NCBI GenBank assembly: GCA_964019165.1
Contig: OZ025277.1
Location: forward strand, 6,705,524-6,769,523
Origin: Mastigias papua
Taxonomy: Eukaryota; Cnidaria; Scyphozoa; Rhizostomeae; Mastigiidae
Reading direction: 5' to 3'
DNA length: 64,000 nucleotides
Under the pieces are notes generated by a model. That model ran no database searches and was not told where the DNA came from. It saw only the letters and a program-made list of their open reading frames with translations. Below are positions 11,931-22,559 of this stretch, in pieces (positions within the stretch are counted from its first letter, which is position 1; every line of letters starts with the position of its first letter). The translations under genes and the position numbers were made by a program.

Positions 11931-12335
11931 GCTTACATCTGCACCTGGAGCTCTACAAAAATCAAAAGAGTAGTGATATCTACTATTGCAGCTGAAGCTC
12001 TAATTTTGCAAGAGGGCCTAGAAAATGCAGTCTGTCTCAAGAATCTCATAGCAGACCTGTTGCCCAAACAGGACAATACCCTGCCTATTAGGGTAATAGT
12101 TGACAATAAAATTGTGAGTGAAGCGATCAACTCCACCAGGCTGGCAGATGACAAGAGGCTAAGGCTTGACGCTGCTACAATCAAGGAAAGTGAAAGAAAC
12201 AATGAAATCACTGCAATCAACTTGGTTCCAGAGAAAGAACAGCTAGCTAACTGTTCGACAAAAAGGGGAGCAAAAAGGTTTGTGGAATGTGGTTTTGTAA
12301 TAAAGCAAAGTCTCTTATTTTGTACAAAATCGTGA
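11931..12335 (+). pseudogene. copia-type RNase H fragment
   Basis: A plus-strand frame reads RVVISTIAAEALILQEGLEN, then IRVIVDNKIVSEAINSTRLA and DDKRLRLDAATIKE, and LANCSTKRGA. Ty1/copia elements carry RNase H at the Pol C-terminus with the order ST-AAE-L, VDN, DKRLxxD and LAD-xTK-GA, and these match. The end of the frame runs into the foldback at 12278. No integrase or reverse transcriptase lies beside it, so this is a solitary fragment. Assignment rests on motif order only. Confidence 0.6.
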
Positions 12336-12484
12336 AAATAAATTTATGAAAGGTTTTTCTGCAAAAAGTTCTTCCAACTCTGCGCGGGAAGAATTTTTAG
12401 CAGAAAAACCTTTCATGAATTTATTTTCACGATTTTGTACAAAATAAGAGACTTTGCTTTATTACAAAACTACATTCCACAAAC
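12278..12484. repeat. near-perfect 98-bp inverted repeat (foldback)
   Basis: The left arm 12278-12375 starts GTTTGTGGAATGTGG. The right arm 12387-12484 is its reverse complement with about four mismatches. The loop of about 11 bp is AACTCTGCGCG. Transcripts from either strand would form one long hairpin. It overlaps the end of the copia-like RNase H frame, so it probably arose by an inverted duplication of local sequence. Confidence 0.92.
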
Positions 12485-12802
12485 TTCCTTACACTCTGAA
12501 CTATGAAACTAAAGTCCGTAACTCTTTAAAACATTTTGTAGACAGAACTTTACAATTTACTAGCAAAAGCTGCTTTCGTACTTGTAGCTTCTGTGAACTT
12601 CCGGGAAAGTCTATTTCGAAATTATTGAAGATGATTAATCTTGAGAATTGTTTTGTTCTTAAAAACTTCACTACAACACGAAAAAGCATTTTTGCACATA
12701 CTGAAAGCTGTTTTGGTTCAACACTCGTCAACTCCGACTCTGACACTACAACACCACAGTCTATCCTGCACACAATAGTATTATACGTATTAATATATAT
12801 TT

Positions 12803-12957
12803 CACTATAGCACGAAAAAGCGAGAAGATTCTTTAAGCATACTGAAAATCTGTTTTTGTCCGACACTCTTCAGAGTACAAAACATGGGATAACGACCAAA
12901 AGGTGAACCACAATATATAGCCAGATGCGGATGCACGTGATATTTTGAATAATGCGC
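12803..12957 (-). mobile_element. PLE terminal fragment (family A) with decayed hammerhead motif
   Basis: Starts CACTATAGCACGAAAAAGC and continues with the same sequence as the arms at 40330-40968 and 62153-62963, ending near AATAATGCGCC. On the minus strand the hammerhead-like core at 12838-12877 has CTGAAGA and GTGTCGGAC but AAAA in place of GAAA, so a key core base is lost. It is a solo terminal remnant without coding sequence. Confidence 0.8.
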
Positions 12958-13649
12958 CTGTTCTCAAAAAGACTTCTTGATGTTATATTCTGTCTTTTTC
13001 TTCACGAAACATCCCAGTGTCTGTGGATTTTGGTAATAAATTCAGCAAAAGTAAACACAAGTAGCCCAAATGTGAAAATTAATTCTGCGAAATTCTCTCA
13101 TTTTGAACCAGTTTTCCGCGAAATTTCTTCCGTCAAAATTTCTTCCCCTAAGGTAATCTCCTTCCTAAGGGAAAGCTTACCGGCACTCCACCACAATGAA
13201 GGGGTTCATAAATTGAAAGAACAGAAAGCAAACGGATTTAACTTTGTAAATGAACACATTTAACCAAAAATCTTCATTATAAGCAATCTTTCATTACAAA
13301 CATATCTAATGTTACTCACCAGACCAGGAAAACAAAGAGTATAATGAATATCTGTCATGACTCATCGGCAGTGGCATGCAATTTAACTCGGTACACTGCA
13401 AATGTGTTACCGTTGTGCTTTATCTAGAGTGAACTGCAATGTGAATATCATTCTCTCTGTTGTTCATTGATCTGGATTCAACAAAATAGTTTCACTTTTC
13501 CTGTAGTGTTCCGGTAGTATCATCAATAGAACCATTAAAAGTTACTCAAAAATTATGCACAATCATCCACATACAATACTAGATACATTTTAGCAATCAG
13601 TATTATTGCACAAATTCATCAAAATTTAAGTAATAATGATGAATCATAC
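12958..13649. other. intronic stretch without recognisable feature
   Basis: AT-rich intron sequence next to MAP4K exon 2. There is one 103-codon plus-strand frame (12952-13263) of low-complexity, unconvincing composition. I see nothing else. Confidence 0.5.
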
Positions 13650-13707
13650 CTGCATCTATATGTACAACTTTCACAGCTGCCATTTCTCCTGTTGCTTTCA
13701 CTCTTGC
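13650..13707 (-). CDS. MAP4K: MAP4K coding exon 2: ATP-binding lysine
   Basis: A 58-nt exon preceded on the minus strand by TTCTAG and followed by GTATGA. It begins in phase 0, matching exon 1, and reads ARVKATGEMAAVKVVHIDA plus the first base of a glycine codon. AAVKVV holds the kinase subdomain II lysine that binds ATP (about residue 48 of the joined protein). The exon is too short to show up as an open frame and is recognisable only from its homology, phase and splice sites. It sits in the middle of mobile DNA: intron 1 (13708-25990) contains a gypsy element and several MITEs, and intron 2 (4525-13649) contains PLE, LINE and copia remnants. Confidence 0.92.
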
Positions 13708-14367
13708 CTAGAACACAGAAATATGATATACAAGGACAATAAATAGAGACATAAATTTATGGCAAAAAGCTACAAGATACCAATGTTGAACATTTGTGAT
13801 AATATGCCTTCTTTGGTCTCACAGCTGGTGATATCCAAACAAAGACGAACACTAATTCCAAACACATTGACCAAGTTACATATAATATCATCATTCAGCA
13901 TTTGGCAAAATTCAACCAGCTAAAAAGCTAATTTGTTTCAAACTAACGTCTAGCCTTCACAGAAGGTGCTAAAGTTGCAGCAAAAACGTCTCATTTCTAA
14001 TACACCATGTTCAAATATTGAATCTGTAAATTGCTCGAGTATGTACGGCAGATCACAAAGCTTGGTAAGAAAGAATACCTGTTAAATAGAACATATGTAC
14101 AAACCGCAGACTCATCAATTTGAATCTTCTGGTTAAAGCCGATAGATCACAAAAACTAGTGTAAACCTCATATGCAATGAAATAGCTGTGGAATTCAAAG
14201 CACATTCGACCTTTCGAATCCAAAGAGTCCTTCACCCAACTGGGGCACTGCCTATAGTTTGGTGCTAGGCCCTCTTCAGACACAAGCATACTGTATACCA
14301 TCTTACTGCTAAGGCTTGGCAGAAAGATGGTGTATATACATATACATATATATAAATATATGTACAT

Positions 14368-14445
14368 ACATACATACATACATACATACATACATACATA
14401 CATACATACATACATACATACATACATACATACATACATACATAC
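14368..14445. repeat. (TACA)n microsatellite
   Basis: About nineteen near-perfect copies of TACA/CATA, flanked by AT-rich TATATA tracts on both sides. The surrounding 13710-15790 has no recognisable gene. Open frames across this tract merely read the repeat (Met-Tyr-Val-Cys). Confidence 0.97.
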
Positions 14446-15790
14446 CTACATACATGTATATATATATATGTTTTCCTCATAATGGGTTTTAGCTGCATTT
14501 CTTGCTGCAACTTTAAGTCGTGCAAAACATTCTGAAGTCTATCCGCCTCCTGCATGCATGTTAGTTTGCAAATAAGTGGTAGACGCGGCAATGGCTTTTT
14601 GGTGCATTTGAACGCATTTCATACTCAAATTTTCATAAGACTACACAAGAAGCTACGATAGGTACTGATAATAATGCTGCGGTGATCACGAAAACTGTAA
14701 TTCATTCTATTAAGGTGACCAACTTCCACCGTCATTCCTTTTAAAGTTAAAAGGTAATAGGCAAGCACTGGCCCTCCAGACATTGAAAGACGAAAAAAGC
14801 ATTCAAATGAAGACGATGACACTTATGTTGAAGAGAAGAGAGCTGAATGCCTTAATAAGTCAACCCAGAAGCTAGAATTCATCTTTTTGGTGACTCCACC
14901 AGTGAGGACAATGATGCAAGTGATGACGAACTACATTAAAGCTGAAAGCTTTCGGGCTATCAAACTTTCGGACAAAATCGTGCCCGACAGTTTAATGGTC
15001 CCAAATAACTCGTTGTCCGAACGCTTTATCATCCGAAAGTGTACTTTTTTTTAAATAAGGAAACATTTCGATATGTGCCATTTCAAGCGTGTTAATCAAC
15101 ATTAATCATCTAAACATATAACTTCACAAGGTTCTTGTATTCTTCATCAACATTTTCGCATTGTTCTTCCTAATCTTTATAATTTTTCACCATAACCAGT
15201 TCTTCTCTATTTCCCGCACATTCACTCTTCTCTATTTCAAAGAAAGGTATGCTTCCTGTATTTGTTTCACTTTAGATGTAGGGTAGCAAATGCTGGATCG
15301 TTTAGGAATCTTTTAGGGTGATTAAAAAAATATTGGATGAGGTTTGAAAAGTTCACAAATAATGGATGATCCAACATTGGAGTGCTATTGTTCTGATGTA
15401 TTGTTCGACGCTGTTGGATCGTTTGACCAGAAAGATGAACAATTGTTGTACTCAGGCATGCGCACAAGTTCTAATTTCAAGCAAGCAACATACCCTGCAA
15501 GACCTAGATTTCATATTTGAATTGTCTTCTAGCCCGCTGCAAGAGCTTTCCTAGTTCACTTGGAAATTTTCATCAATAATCTCTGTATTTGCTAAGATCA
15601 CGGCAAACTCGCATCTTATCATAGATGTAACAAGGTTGTATTGACACTGTCTTGTCACTGTTAGGCTGTTCCACTTGATGCTCATGTAGCATATTTTGTG
15701 ATTAGCACTGCTCCCATGTTATCTCAAGCGTGGAATATTTTCTTCCAACATTTGTTGGATCATTTGGTGACCCCATAATAGTTGCTGTCC
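14446..15790. other. intronic stretch, no gene seen
   Basis: AT-rich DNA. Short related motifs (TGATCCAACATT near 15368 and TTGTTGGATCATT near 15750, inverted) may be ends of a degraded small element, but this is weak. Nothing else stands out. Confidence 0.4.
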
Positions 15791-15794
15791 AACA

Positions 15795-16640
15795 AACAGA
15801 CTGGCGGCTAATCCATCCAGATGATGCTCCTCGTTACCAAACTTAATGGTAAAATATGCAAAGAAATAAATGGAGCTACTATATGCCCATCAGACAGTGT
15901 AAAACTTCTAGGCATCACAATTGATGCTGGTCTTAAATTTAACCAACATGTCAAATCCCTGTGACAAAAAGTAAACAAAAATATGAAAGCATTTTCTAGG
16001 GTAGCTAAATTGCTAAATCTAGACAAAGCAAAATTGCTCTACAACTCCTTTCTGCTGTCACATTTCAACTACTGTCCTCTAATTTTGATTTTCTATGGAA
16101 AACAACGCATTAAGGAGATACACCGAGAGCATAAACGTGCACTACACGCACTGCTTAGTGATTATGAATCCACTTTGGAACTCCTCACCAAGAACAATGA
16201 AACAGCCACCCGCACGAAACTTACAGAAATTAATGGCAGAAATATATGAATTATCAAATCATTAAACTCCATCATTAATGATAGAATTTTTCGTGCAGAG
16301 GGAACTGAAGTATGATCTACGAATCAATAACACCCTACAAATTCCGCCTACCAAAACTATATCTTTCGGTATACTCTCTAGTATTCCGAGGAAGCATTCT
16401 TTGGAATACCATGCCTGATACAACAAAGAATGTTGAAAACTTATTCAGATTTAAAAGGCATTAAAGTCTGTAATGGAGTCAAATGTAGCTGTACTATATG
16501 TAAATAAGTAGATCTATTTTGTAAGTCTTCTTTTGTATGTAAATAGTTGGTATTAAATAGTTTATGCATAATTGTTTATGTATACTAACAATCTTCCTAC
16601 TAAATGTAAATAAAGAGACTATTACTTTTAGTAGTAGTAT
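15795..16640 (+). pseudogene. CR1-type LINE, post-RT region and 3' end
   Basis: Plus-strand frames give SDSVKLLGITIDAGLKFNQH, then NLDKAKLLYNSFLLSHFNYC and PLILIFY, followed by a degraded REHKRALHALLSDYES. This is the thumb and connection region that follows the YADD site in CR1/jockey LINEs. Stops interrupt it at several places, and it ends in an untranslated tail before 16640 with an AATAAA-like element (AAATAAAGAG). The reverse transcriptase core is missing. Confidence 0.75.
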
Positions 16641-18136
16641 TAACAATTGTGAAAGGCAGTCGCTTTAAACTAGTTTCAACACCTGTACAACAACTTCTAG
16701 TTCATTTACTTAGTAGTAAAACGGCTTTAGCCAAACATGACATATCCATCAGTGACATCATACAAAAACTGCAGACCTCAGCAAACCTGATCAAATAATA
16801 CATCAATCATCAATCTACAGCTCTACAAGTGTGTTTTCAAACAAAACATCTATTTCTTAAATCGCACCACTATTTATGCATATATAGTTGATAAATCATA
16901 GTTTTCTCACTCTTTAATGACGTCATTGACCACGTAACACAGAAGCAAATCTGTTTCGGTCCTATCTCGGATTATGAATCTCCACGTCCGAAGGTATATG
17001 AAACCACTGAGATCATCTCGGTTAGGTGAGAAATCACTTTTTAGCAGCCGTTGCCCTGCCTATTACAAGTGAGCTAGTAGGAGGTATTCTAAGGGGGGAG
17101 CAGTCACAGTGGCAGATCTGTTAAGACATTTTACTTAAGCAAGCCATCACAGTTTTATGGAGGACGTTAGTTTTCACAATATAGACAGGGATTTTTGGAA
17201 AGTATAGACATAGGGAAGGGTTATGGCAGTTTAAGCTAGACAGTTCTGAACCAAAAAGACTAACCGTCAACGATTTGTAGACTCTTAACTCCTCTTTTAG
17301 TCTCCCTTGAGAGTACGACATAACGGGATTCTACTGTGTTATGAGTGTCTTTTAACAAGCTACACTAGATAAACAGCACTTACTGCAAAATCCTGCCTTC
17401 CTGATAAAGTTTTCTTGTTAATAAAATTATGAATCATTAATATACTCCAAATAGGCTCAAAGTGTGCACAGAACAACAACCTCATATTGATGCACCAAGC
17501 AAGGCACTACTAATGGGAGCTGGCCCATACTTTGTACGAAAAATCCTGCCTTCCTTTCAATTACATTTTTTCATTGTAAAGTTTTCGCACAGATCTGCAC
17601 CTGGACATTATACTATTTGCTTGAATATTAGTCTTAGAGATGCTTTTCTTGTCAATCTATAAGGTAAAATATAATAAAACTTTCTGCTACATCTAACTCA
17701 ACTAAGGTGGGTCACAATATTTCACTAGACAAAGTTATCAATCCCCAGGTATAACCTTGCAGTACCTTTCCTGCACATTTGTGCAGAAAAAAGAGATACC
17801 AAATTTCTGGGGAAAACACAACTCATGGCTAAATCAAATGCATTGGTGTGCCACACTTAATACACAAAGCAAAACGTACATTGAATAAACAGTTAAACAG
17901 AAAGCAAAGATGTCCCACCTTCTTTCAGACTGTGTATTCAACTTCACTAATAAGTGGTCATCATGCATACTATGTTATTTACACCATTTTCTATGCTCAT
18001 GTTATATACAAATGCTACGTGTTAACAAGAGAGACCAAGAGTTTGCAGAGAGTAAGATAAGATATTGCAAATGATTTTAAGAAATGATTGAAATCAATAT
18101 CTTTGTGAATTCAGCTATGTTCACCTTCTCTGTGCC
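16641..18136. other. intronic stretch, no gene seen
   Basis: Fifteen hundred bases of AT-rich DNA with only short, unconvincing frames. I see no repeat or domain in it. Confidence 0.45.
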
Positions 18137-18138
18137 TA

Positions 18139-18627
18139 CAATGCCTGCCAAAAGTCTTGGAACACTCGCTATGATTTACGCTATAGATGAGCTATAGCAT
18201 CCCCTCCCCCGTTAAACAAAGTTGTATGAAGCAAATATGAGCAACTCGAAGGCCACAAGTGATGCGTGTTTTTAAAGCTACTGGTTCTTCATTCCATTTC
18301 ATTTCACTTTTTCATTTTCATTTCATTTTCATATAATTTAAGGAGGGTGGCCCTTCAGCTGCCGCTGGTTTTCAAAGGGCCCTCCATTTAAATTGCAATA
18401 TAATGTTTAAAAATAGACATAAAATAGGTTACAAGTAAATAATTAAAAATATCATTAAAATACCTTTAAGATACAAATAAATTTACAAATAAGTTCTCGC
18501 TATCGAATGAAGATTGTTTCGGGGGGGGGGGAGGAGGTCTACATTTTAAGTGGTGTCAAGGAGAAGCGGCAGGAGTCGGAAATCAGTACAATTGTGTGGG
18601 TGTTCCAACTACTTTTGGCAGGCATTG
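18139..18627. mobile_element. mariner-like MITE (copy A) with TA target duplication
   Basis: Starts CAATGCCTGCCAAAAGTCTT and ends in the inverted GGCAGGCATTG (18627), with TA immediately outside both ends (18137-18138 and 18628-18629). That is the target duplication of Tc1/mariner elements. About 27 bp of terminal repeat match. The interior has no transposase and is interrupted by a LINE 3' tail at about 18288-18500. A second copy of the same family lies at 54485-56472 and shares the interior GTTGTATGAAGCAAATATGA segment. Confidence 0.88.
18288..18500 (-). mobile_element. LINE 3' terminus nested in mariner-like MITE
   Basis: Comparison with the MITE copy at 54485-56472 shows extra DNA between ACTGGTTCTTC and TCGAATGAAGATTG. 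The extra DNA has, on the minus strand, a hairpin GGAGGGCCC / GGGCCACCCTCC followed by a tail of ATGAAA-like units. The same 3' end recurs at 29655-29765 (minus) and 48780-48865 (plus, after a LINE body), identifying it as a CR1-type LINE end. Confidence 0.75.
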
Positions 18628-18890
18628 TAGCTGAGGCATGTCTTAGGGCCCATTGCATATAAAGACAAAGGTTAGTCATAAAAGCGATTCCATGTGTTGC
18701 GGAGTGACTATTAGAGAGGACACCTAACCGGAGACATTACATAGTTGCCAAGTTTTGGCTATCAAACTGCTGGAGAAATGGGCATGGCAGAGTAACAGAG
18801 CTAAAGGTGGTGGTGGTGGGGCTGACGCCCTCACTGTTGGTCAACTAATAATGAAACCATCAATACATAGCAATTGAAATAGATCAGTAA

Positions 18891-19336
18891 AGGCTGAAAT
18901 ACACGATCAGTTTAAACTGACAGTTTTGACTGATGATCGAAAAACTGATTGTGTAGTCGAGGAAAATCTGACGATTTTGAGGTTGTCAGTCATGATTGAT
19001 CAGTCATTTTAAAACTTGGACAATGTTAAACTTTTCGAAAAAATTTGAACGTCAGTCATTCTCTGAAAACGTTGCGAGTGTTAGTCCTGTTATTGTTAAC
19101 ACATTAAATACAGACTGGGATGATTGCAGGGGCCTCTAATTAATCTGAATATCATAAATTGCTGCCAATCATTATCAACTACTAGAATAGCTTCTTCTCA
19201 GTCGTTACTAATCGTGAAAATGAGAATGGGCAATACTATTTCATCAGCTTTGACTGATCGCATATCCAGGGTGTAAAGATCAGTCAAAACTGATCAAAAA
19301 AGACTGTCAGTTTTGGCTGATAATGTATTTCAGCCT
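18891..19336. mobile_element. 446-bp MITE with TAA target duplication (Harbinger-like)
   Basis: The left end AGGCTGAAATACACGATCAG and the right end (reverse complement AGGCTGAAATACATTATCAG) form inverted repeats of about 35 bp with some mismatches. TAA flanks both sides (18888-18890 and 19337-19339). A 3-bp TAA/TWA duplication fits the PIF/Harbinger superfamily. No protein is encoded. Many internal copies of the CAGTTTT/GACTGAT motif make it self-complementary. Confidence 0.82.
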
Positions 19337-19569
19337 TAAAATGGCGAAAAATGATCAGCTTTAAATCTATGAAAGGGATTGATGAGAAATGAACAGTGTG
19401 AATAGCCATGTTTCTTCAAAATGAAATAAATGCTGGAAATTTTACAACATTTTGCCATTGCTGGAGGTCGGGTGGAGATAATATTGAAATGCTGGAGTCT
19501 CTAGTGGAATGTGGGAGATTTAGTAATTATGCATTGCCATAGTGAAGTAAGGCTGCTAGTTCCTTTCCA

Positions 19570-19690
19570 GACAGATTTTAACTTCCCAGTGTTAACACCA
19601 GGTACCCACTTACCACACGCTCTGCCCAGCAGTCAAGCACTCTACTTCTAACCACTTTGCTACTTGAGCATTGCTTGTAGTCAAATTATA
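19570..19690 (-). repeat. possible tRNA-derived SINE head
   Basis: The minus strand reads AAGTAGCAAAGTGGTTAGAA followed by GTAGAGTGCTTGACTGCTGG and a region where a box B would be expected (GTGGGTACCTGG). The TAGCxxAGTGGTTAGA part matches an RNA polymerase III A box of a tRNA. The B box is degenerate, no cloverleaf is complete, and no tail is delimited, so this is a decayed SINE or tRNA pseudogene at best. Confidence 0.4.
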
Positions 19691-20503
19691 CCTTATATGG
19701 CCCCATACAAAAATGAATATAACATCTCTGTGGTGTACAAGGATCAAGTAAACTAAATATTCCATGTCTATGTCCATGTCTCAATTCCACAACTAGATGC
19801 TTGCGCTATAAGGATAAGCATTGACAAACTGTTCCTAAGATTGTGGGTTCCTTCATAAAACTCGGGTTGATATTTCAAATGGTTTGTAGATTTCAATCAT
19901 TAGCAACTGCAGGCTTTTATGTATCAAAACAGTTGCTTCTAACAGAAGGGTGTTGAGGTCAGAAATTTTATTCTGGGATGTGATGCACAATGTTTGCTTC
20001 ATGTATTTGACCTATATTATTGCACAGGGCTTGGTCACAGAACATACAGAATAGAGGGCAGTAGTTAAAAGAGTTGAATAAGTAATTCATTAGCTTGAGT
20101 AAATGAGATTCAATACTCAGTAATATATGTTCACCATTAACTTTCATATCTATACATATCAGCCATCTCAAGGCTGCCAGTTTCTAGCCTGCGGAAACAA
20201 ATAAATTCTGACTATGACTATGATTACTCAAAGATTTACCATCACTATTTTTACCACTTTTGCCAATTTCTATGTTAATGTCAGCAGTACACTAAGTTCA
20301 TTTCAATTCCAATTTGAAGAAATGATGTAACGGCAGCTAAGCCTCTGTGTATTTGTTTTCTTTTGTTTGTAGTGTGTTGTTTTCGTCACGTTGTTGTTTT
20401 CGTCACGTAGTTGTTTTTCTTTCATTCGACATCGTACTGGGATCAGCGTCACAAGTGTGGAACTTTTGGAGACGCATTATTAGAGAGCAAACACGATTGG
20501 AAG

Positions 20504-20578
20504 CAATTGTCGTTCGTTAAGCAATATTCGTTCGTTAAGCAATATTCATTCGTTAAGCAATATTCGTTAGTTAAGCAA
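20504..20578. repeat. 18-bp minisatellite, four copies
   Basis: Four successive copies of a unit like CAATATTCGTTCGTTAAG with one or two changes each, in an otherwise unannotated stretch between the tRNA-like fragment and the gypsy element. The regions 19691-20503 and 20579-21380 contain no gene that I can recognise. Confidence 0.9.
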
Positions 20579-21380
20579 GTTAAGATACGATACAGAAGTT
20601 TAGTATTGATTTATTACATCACATCGCAATATTCCATCGAGTTCTGGGACAAAATGTAAGTTTTGTCTTGTTATTGCTTTTCTCTAGTATATTTATTGGC
20701 TTTAAGTTTCATTTTACATCGTTTAGTTTACTTTATATTGCTTAGTTTATATTGCATAGTTTTTCGCTTTTTACATGTTTTTCGTAAAGTTAATTCGTTT
20801 TGTATGTCTTGGTTTGTTGTAGTTTACGTGTATCAATTGAATGTTCATTTCAAATTCAATTCGCAAGTTGGACTATTTTTTATGGAACACAATTGATTCT
20901 CAGTAAAATTGCCCCTAACGCCTGTATCGATGGCCTTACAAATTAATTTTTGGTTTGGTTATCCTATCACGCAGCTACAAATGACAACTATTTTCACTTA
21001 AATTAAGATGGTTCCAAGAAGCCCCTCAAGTATAACAGTTCTGCCATGTAAATTTTCAGGATTAGGCTTTTGGCAACAGCTAGCCACCAAATTTTAGCAA
21101 GGCACTGCAATACTTTTGTCCCTTAAGTGTGTGCAAACAATATGTTTAATCATCTTAGACCCATTCTGGTTGTTTAGCAGCATATTCAATAACACCAAAT
21201 TGCTGTGTCCATGTATACAGCTACTTCTCAATACTATCAATGCATCTTTCTCACTTATGTCTAGCCTTATACATTATCCATAGTCCTCAAGGAATAATCA
21301 ATATTCTCTCTAATACATTACATCTTCACAAAGGCCCCATCAAAAACTGTATGTAGCAGTAAGTAAGCTCAGTAACTTGT

Positions 21381-21556
21381 TGTGCTATGTTAAATTTACA
21401 TGCTGTTGTACTTTGTACTTTCCCATAGGTGTGTGTTTTACGCTGGATGTGGAGATGTGCAACTTGTCTATCATGCATTTAAGCACTGTTAAGTTGTTTA
21501 CTAGTGATTAGGAATTACAAATGAGTACCAAAGTTATCTAGGAAGTTACCTAACCA
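21381..21556 (+). repeat. gypsy 5' LTR
   Basis: Begins TGTGCTATGTTAAATTTACA and ends CCTAACCA. It aligns over its whole length with 25490-25666. Confidence 0.85.
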
Positions 21557-21705
21557 AGCATTGTGACAGGAGTCAGCAAAGTAGTGTGTGTGTAATTGTA
21601 AGGTTACTAAAGTGGAAGTGCGGTCTTAAAACTTTGGGTTGATGACTTAATGCACCACAATGGTGAGCCAACAGCTTGCAACAGAGTGATTAAACCATGT
21701 GCAAA

Positions 21706-22500
21706 ATGGCGACATTTCAAGTCACGCCCTCTGAAAAATTTTCCTTCAAGCCAGAAGAATGGTGCAGATGGATTCACAATTCAAATGTTTCAGAGTGGCC
21801 TCAGAACTCAATAAGCAAGATAAAGAGAGTGAAGTCAACACCTTGGTTTATTCAATGGGTGACAAAGTAGATAATATTCCGCAGTCATTCAATCTCAGTG
21901 AAACTGACAAGAAGAAGTACAAAAGTGTGAAAGACAAGCTTGAAGGATATTTTGTGATAAAGAGATATGTAATTTTTGAAAGAGCCCAATTCAACATGCA
22001 TGTTCAGCAAAAGGGTGAGTATGTAGACAGCTTCATCACTGATCTTTATACTCCAGCTGAATTTTGCAAATTTGGAGAGTTGCATGATGAATAGATTCAT
22101 GACTAAATAGTTTCTGGGATTCATGACAAGAATGTATCTGAAGGATTACAACTTGAAAGTGACTTAACCCTATCAAAAGCTATTAATACTGTTAGGCAGA
22201 AAGAAGTAGTTAAGGACAGCAAACCCTTATGAATTTTAGAGCTTTTTCAGTACCATAAAGTGTAGCTGAAGTGAAGAGTGCAAAGCAATGAAACCCAAGC
22301 ATAGACAAAAGCACCAACTCAGTCTCAAAATACAGCAAGATTGTGAAACACCAGAGCAAACAGTTAGCTACAAAGTGTGAAAGATGTTCTGGTACTTCTC
22401 ATCAGAAACAAGTATGCCTAGCACTCAACTCAAAATGCCATAGCTGTGGAAAAGTGGGGCATTGGGTGCAAGCATGCAAAAACTACTCCTACATCTTATG
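21706..22500 (+). pseudogene. gypsy gag with CCHC zinc knuckle
   Basis: The frame opens at an ATG (21706) with MATFQVTPSEKFSFKPEEW, shifts after about 26 codons into FKCFRVASELNKQDKESEVN, and then LVYSMGDKVDNI. This is the usual capsid-like start of gypsy Gag proteins. Downstream, after stops, a zinc knuckle CHSCGKVGHWVQAC (CX2CX4HX4C) is readable near 22437-22480, with a second cysteine cluster just before it. At least one frameshift and several stops inactivate it. Confidence 0.82.
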
Positions 22501-22559
22501 ATGATGAACAATTTCTTGGTGAAATTCAACTCGATGCTGTTGAGGGTCATCATGCAAGT

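Noticed and set aside
14053..14591. Long minus-strand frames of Met-Tyr-Val-Cys repeats
   Set aside because: They only translate the (TACA)n microsatellite and have no protein-like sequence on either side.
15364..15790. MITE with TTGGATCATTTGG-like ends
   Set aside because: Inverted similarity is only about 12 bp with mismatches and no target duplication was seen.
20340..20900. Possible LTR or promoter with GTTGTTTTCGTCACG repeats and an ATG/GTAAG-like junction at 20655
   Set aside because: No second copy, no inverted TG...CA ends and no adjacent retroelement genes could be found.
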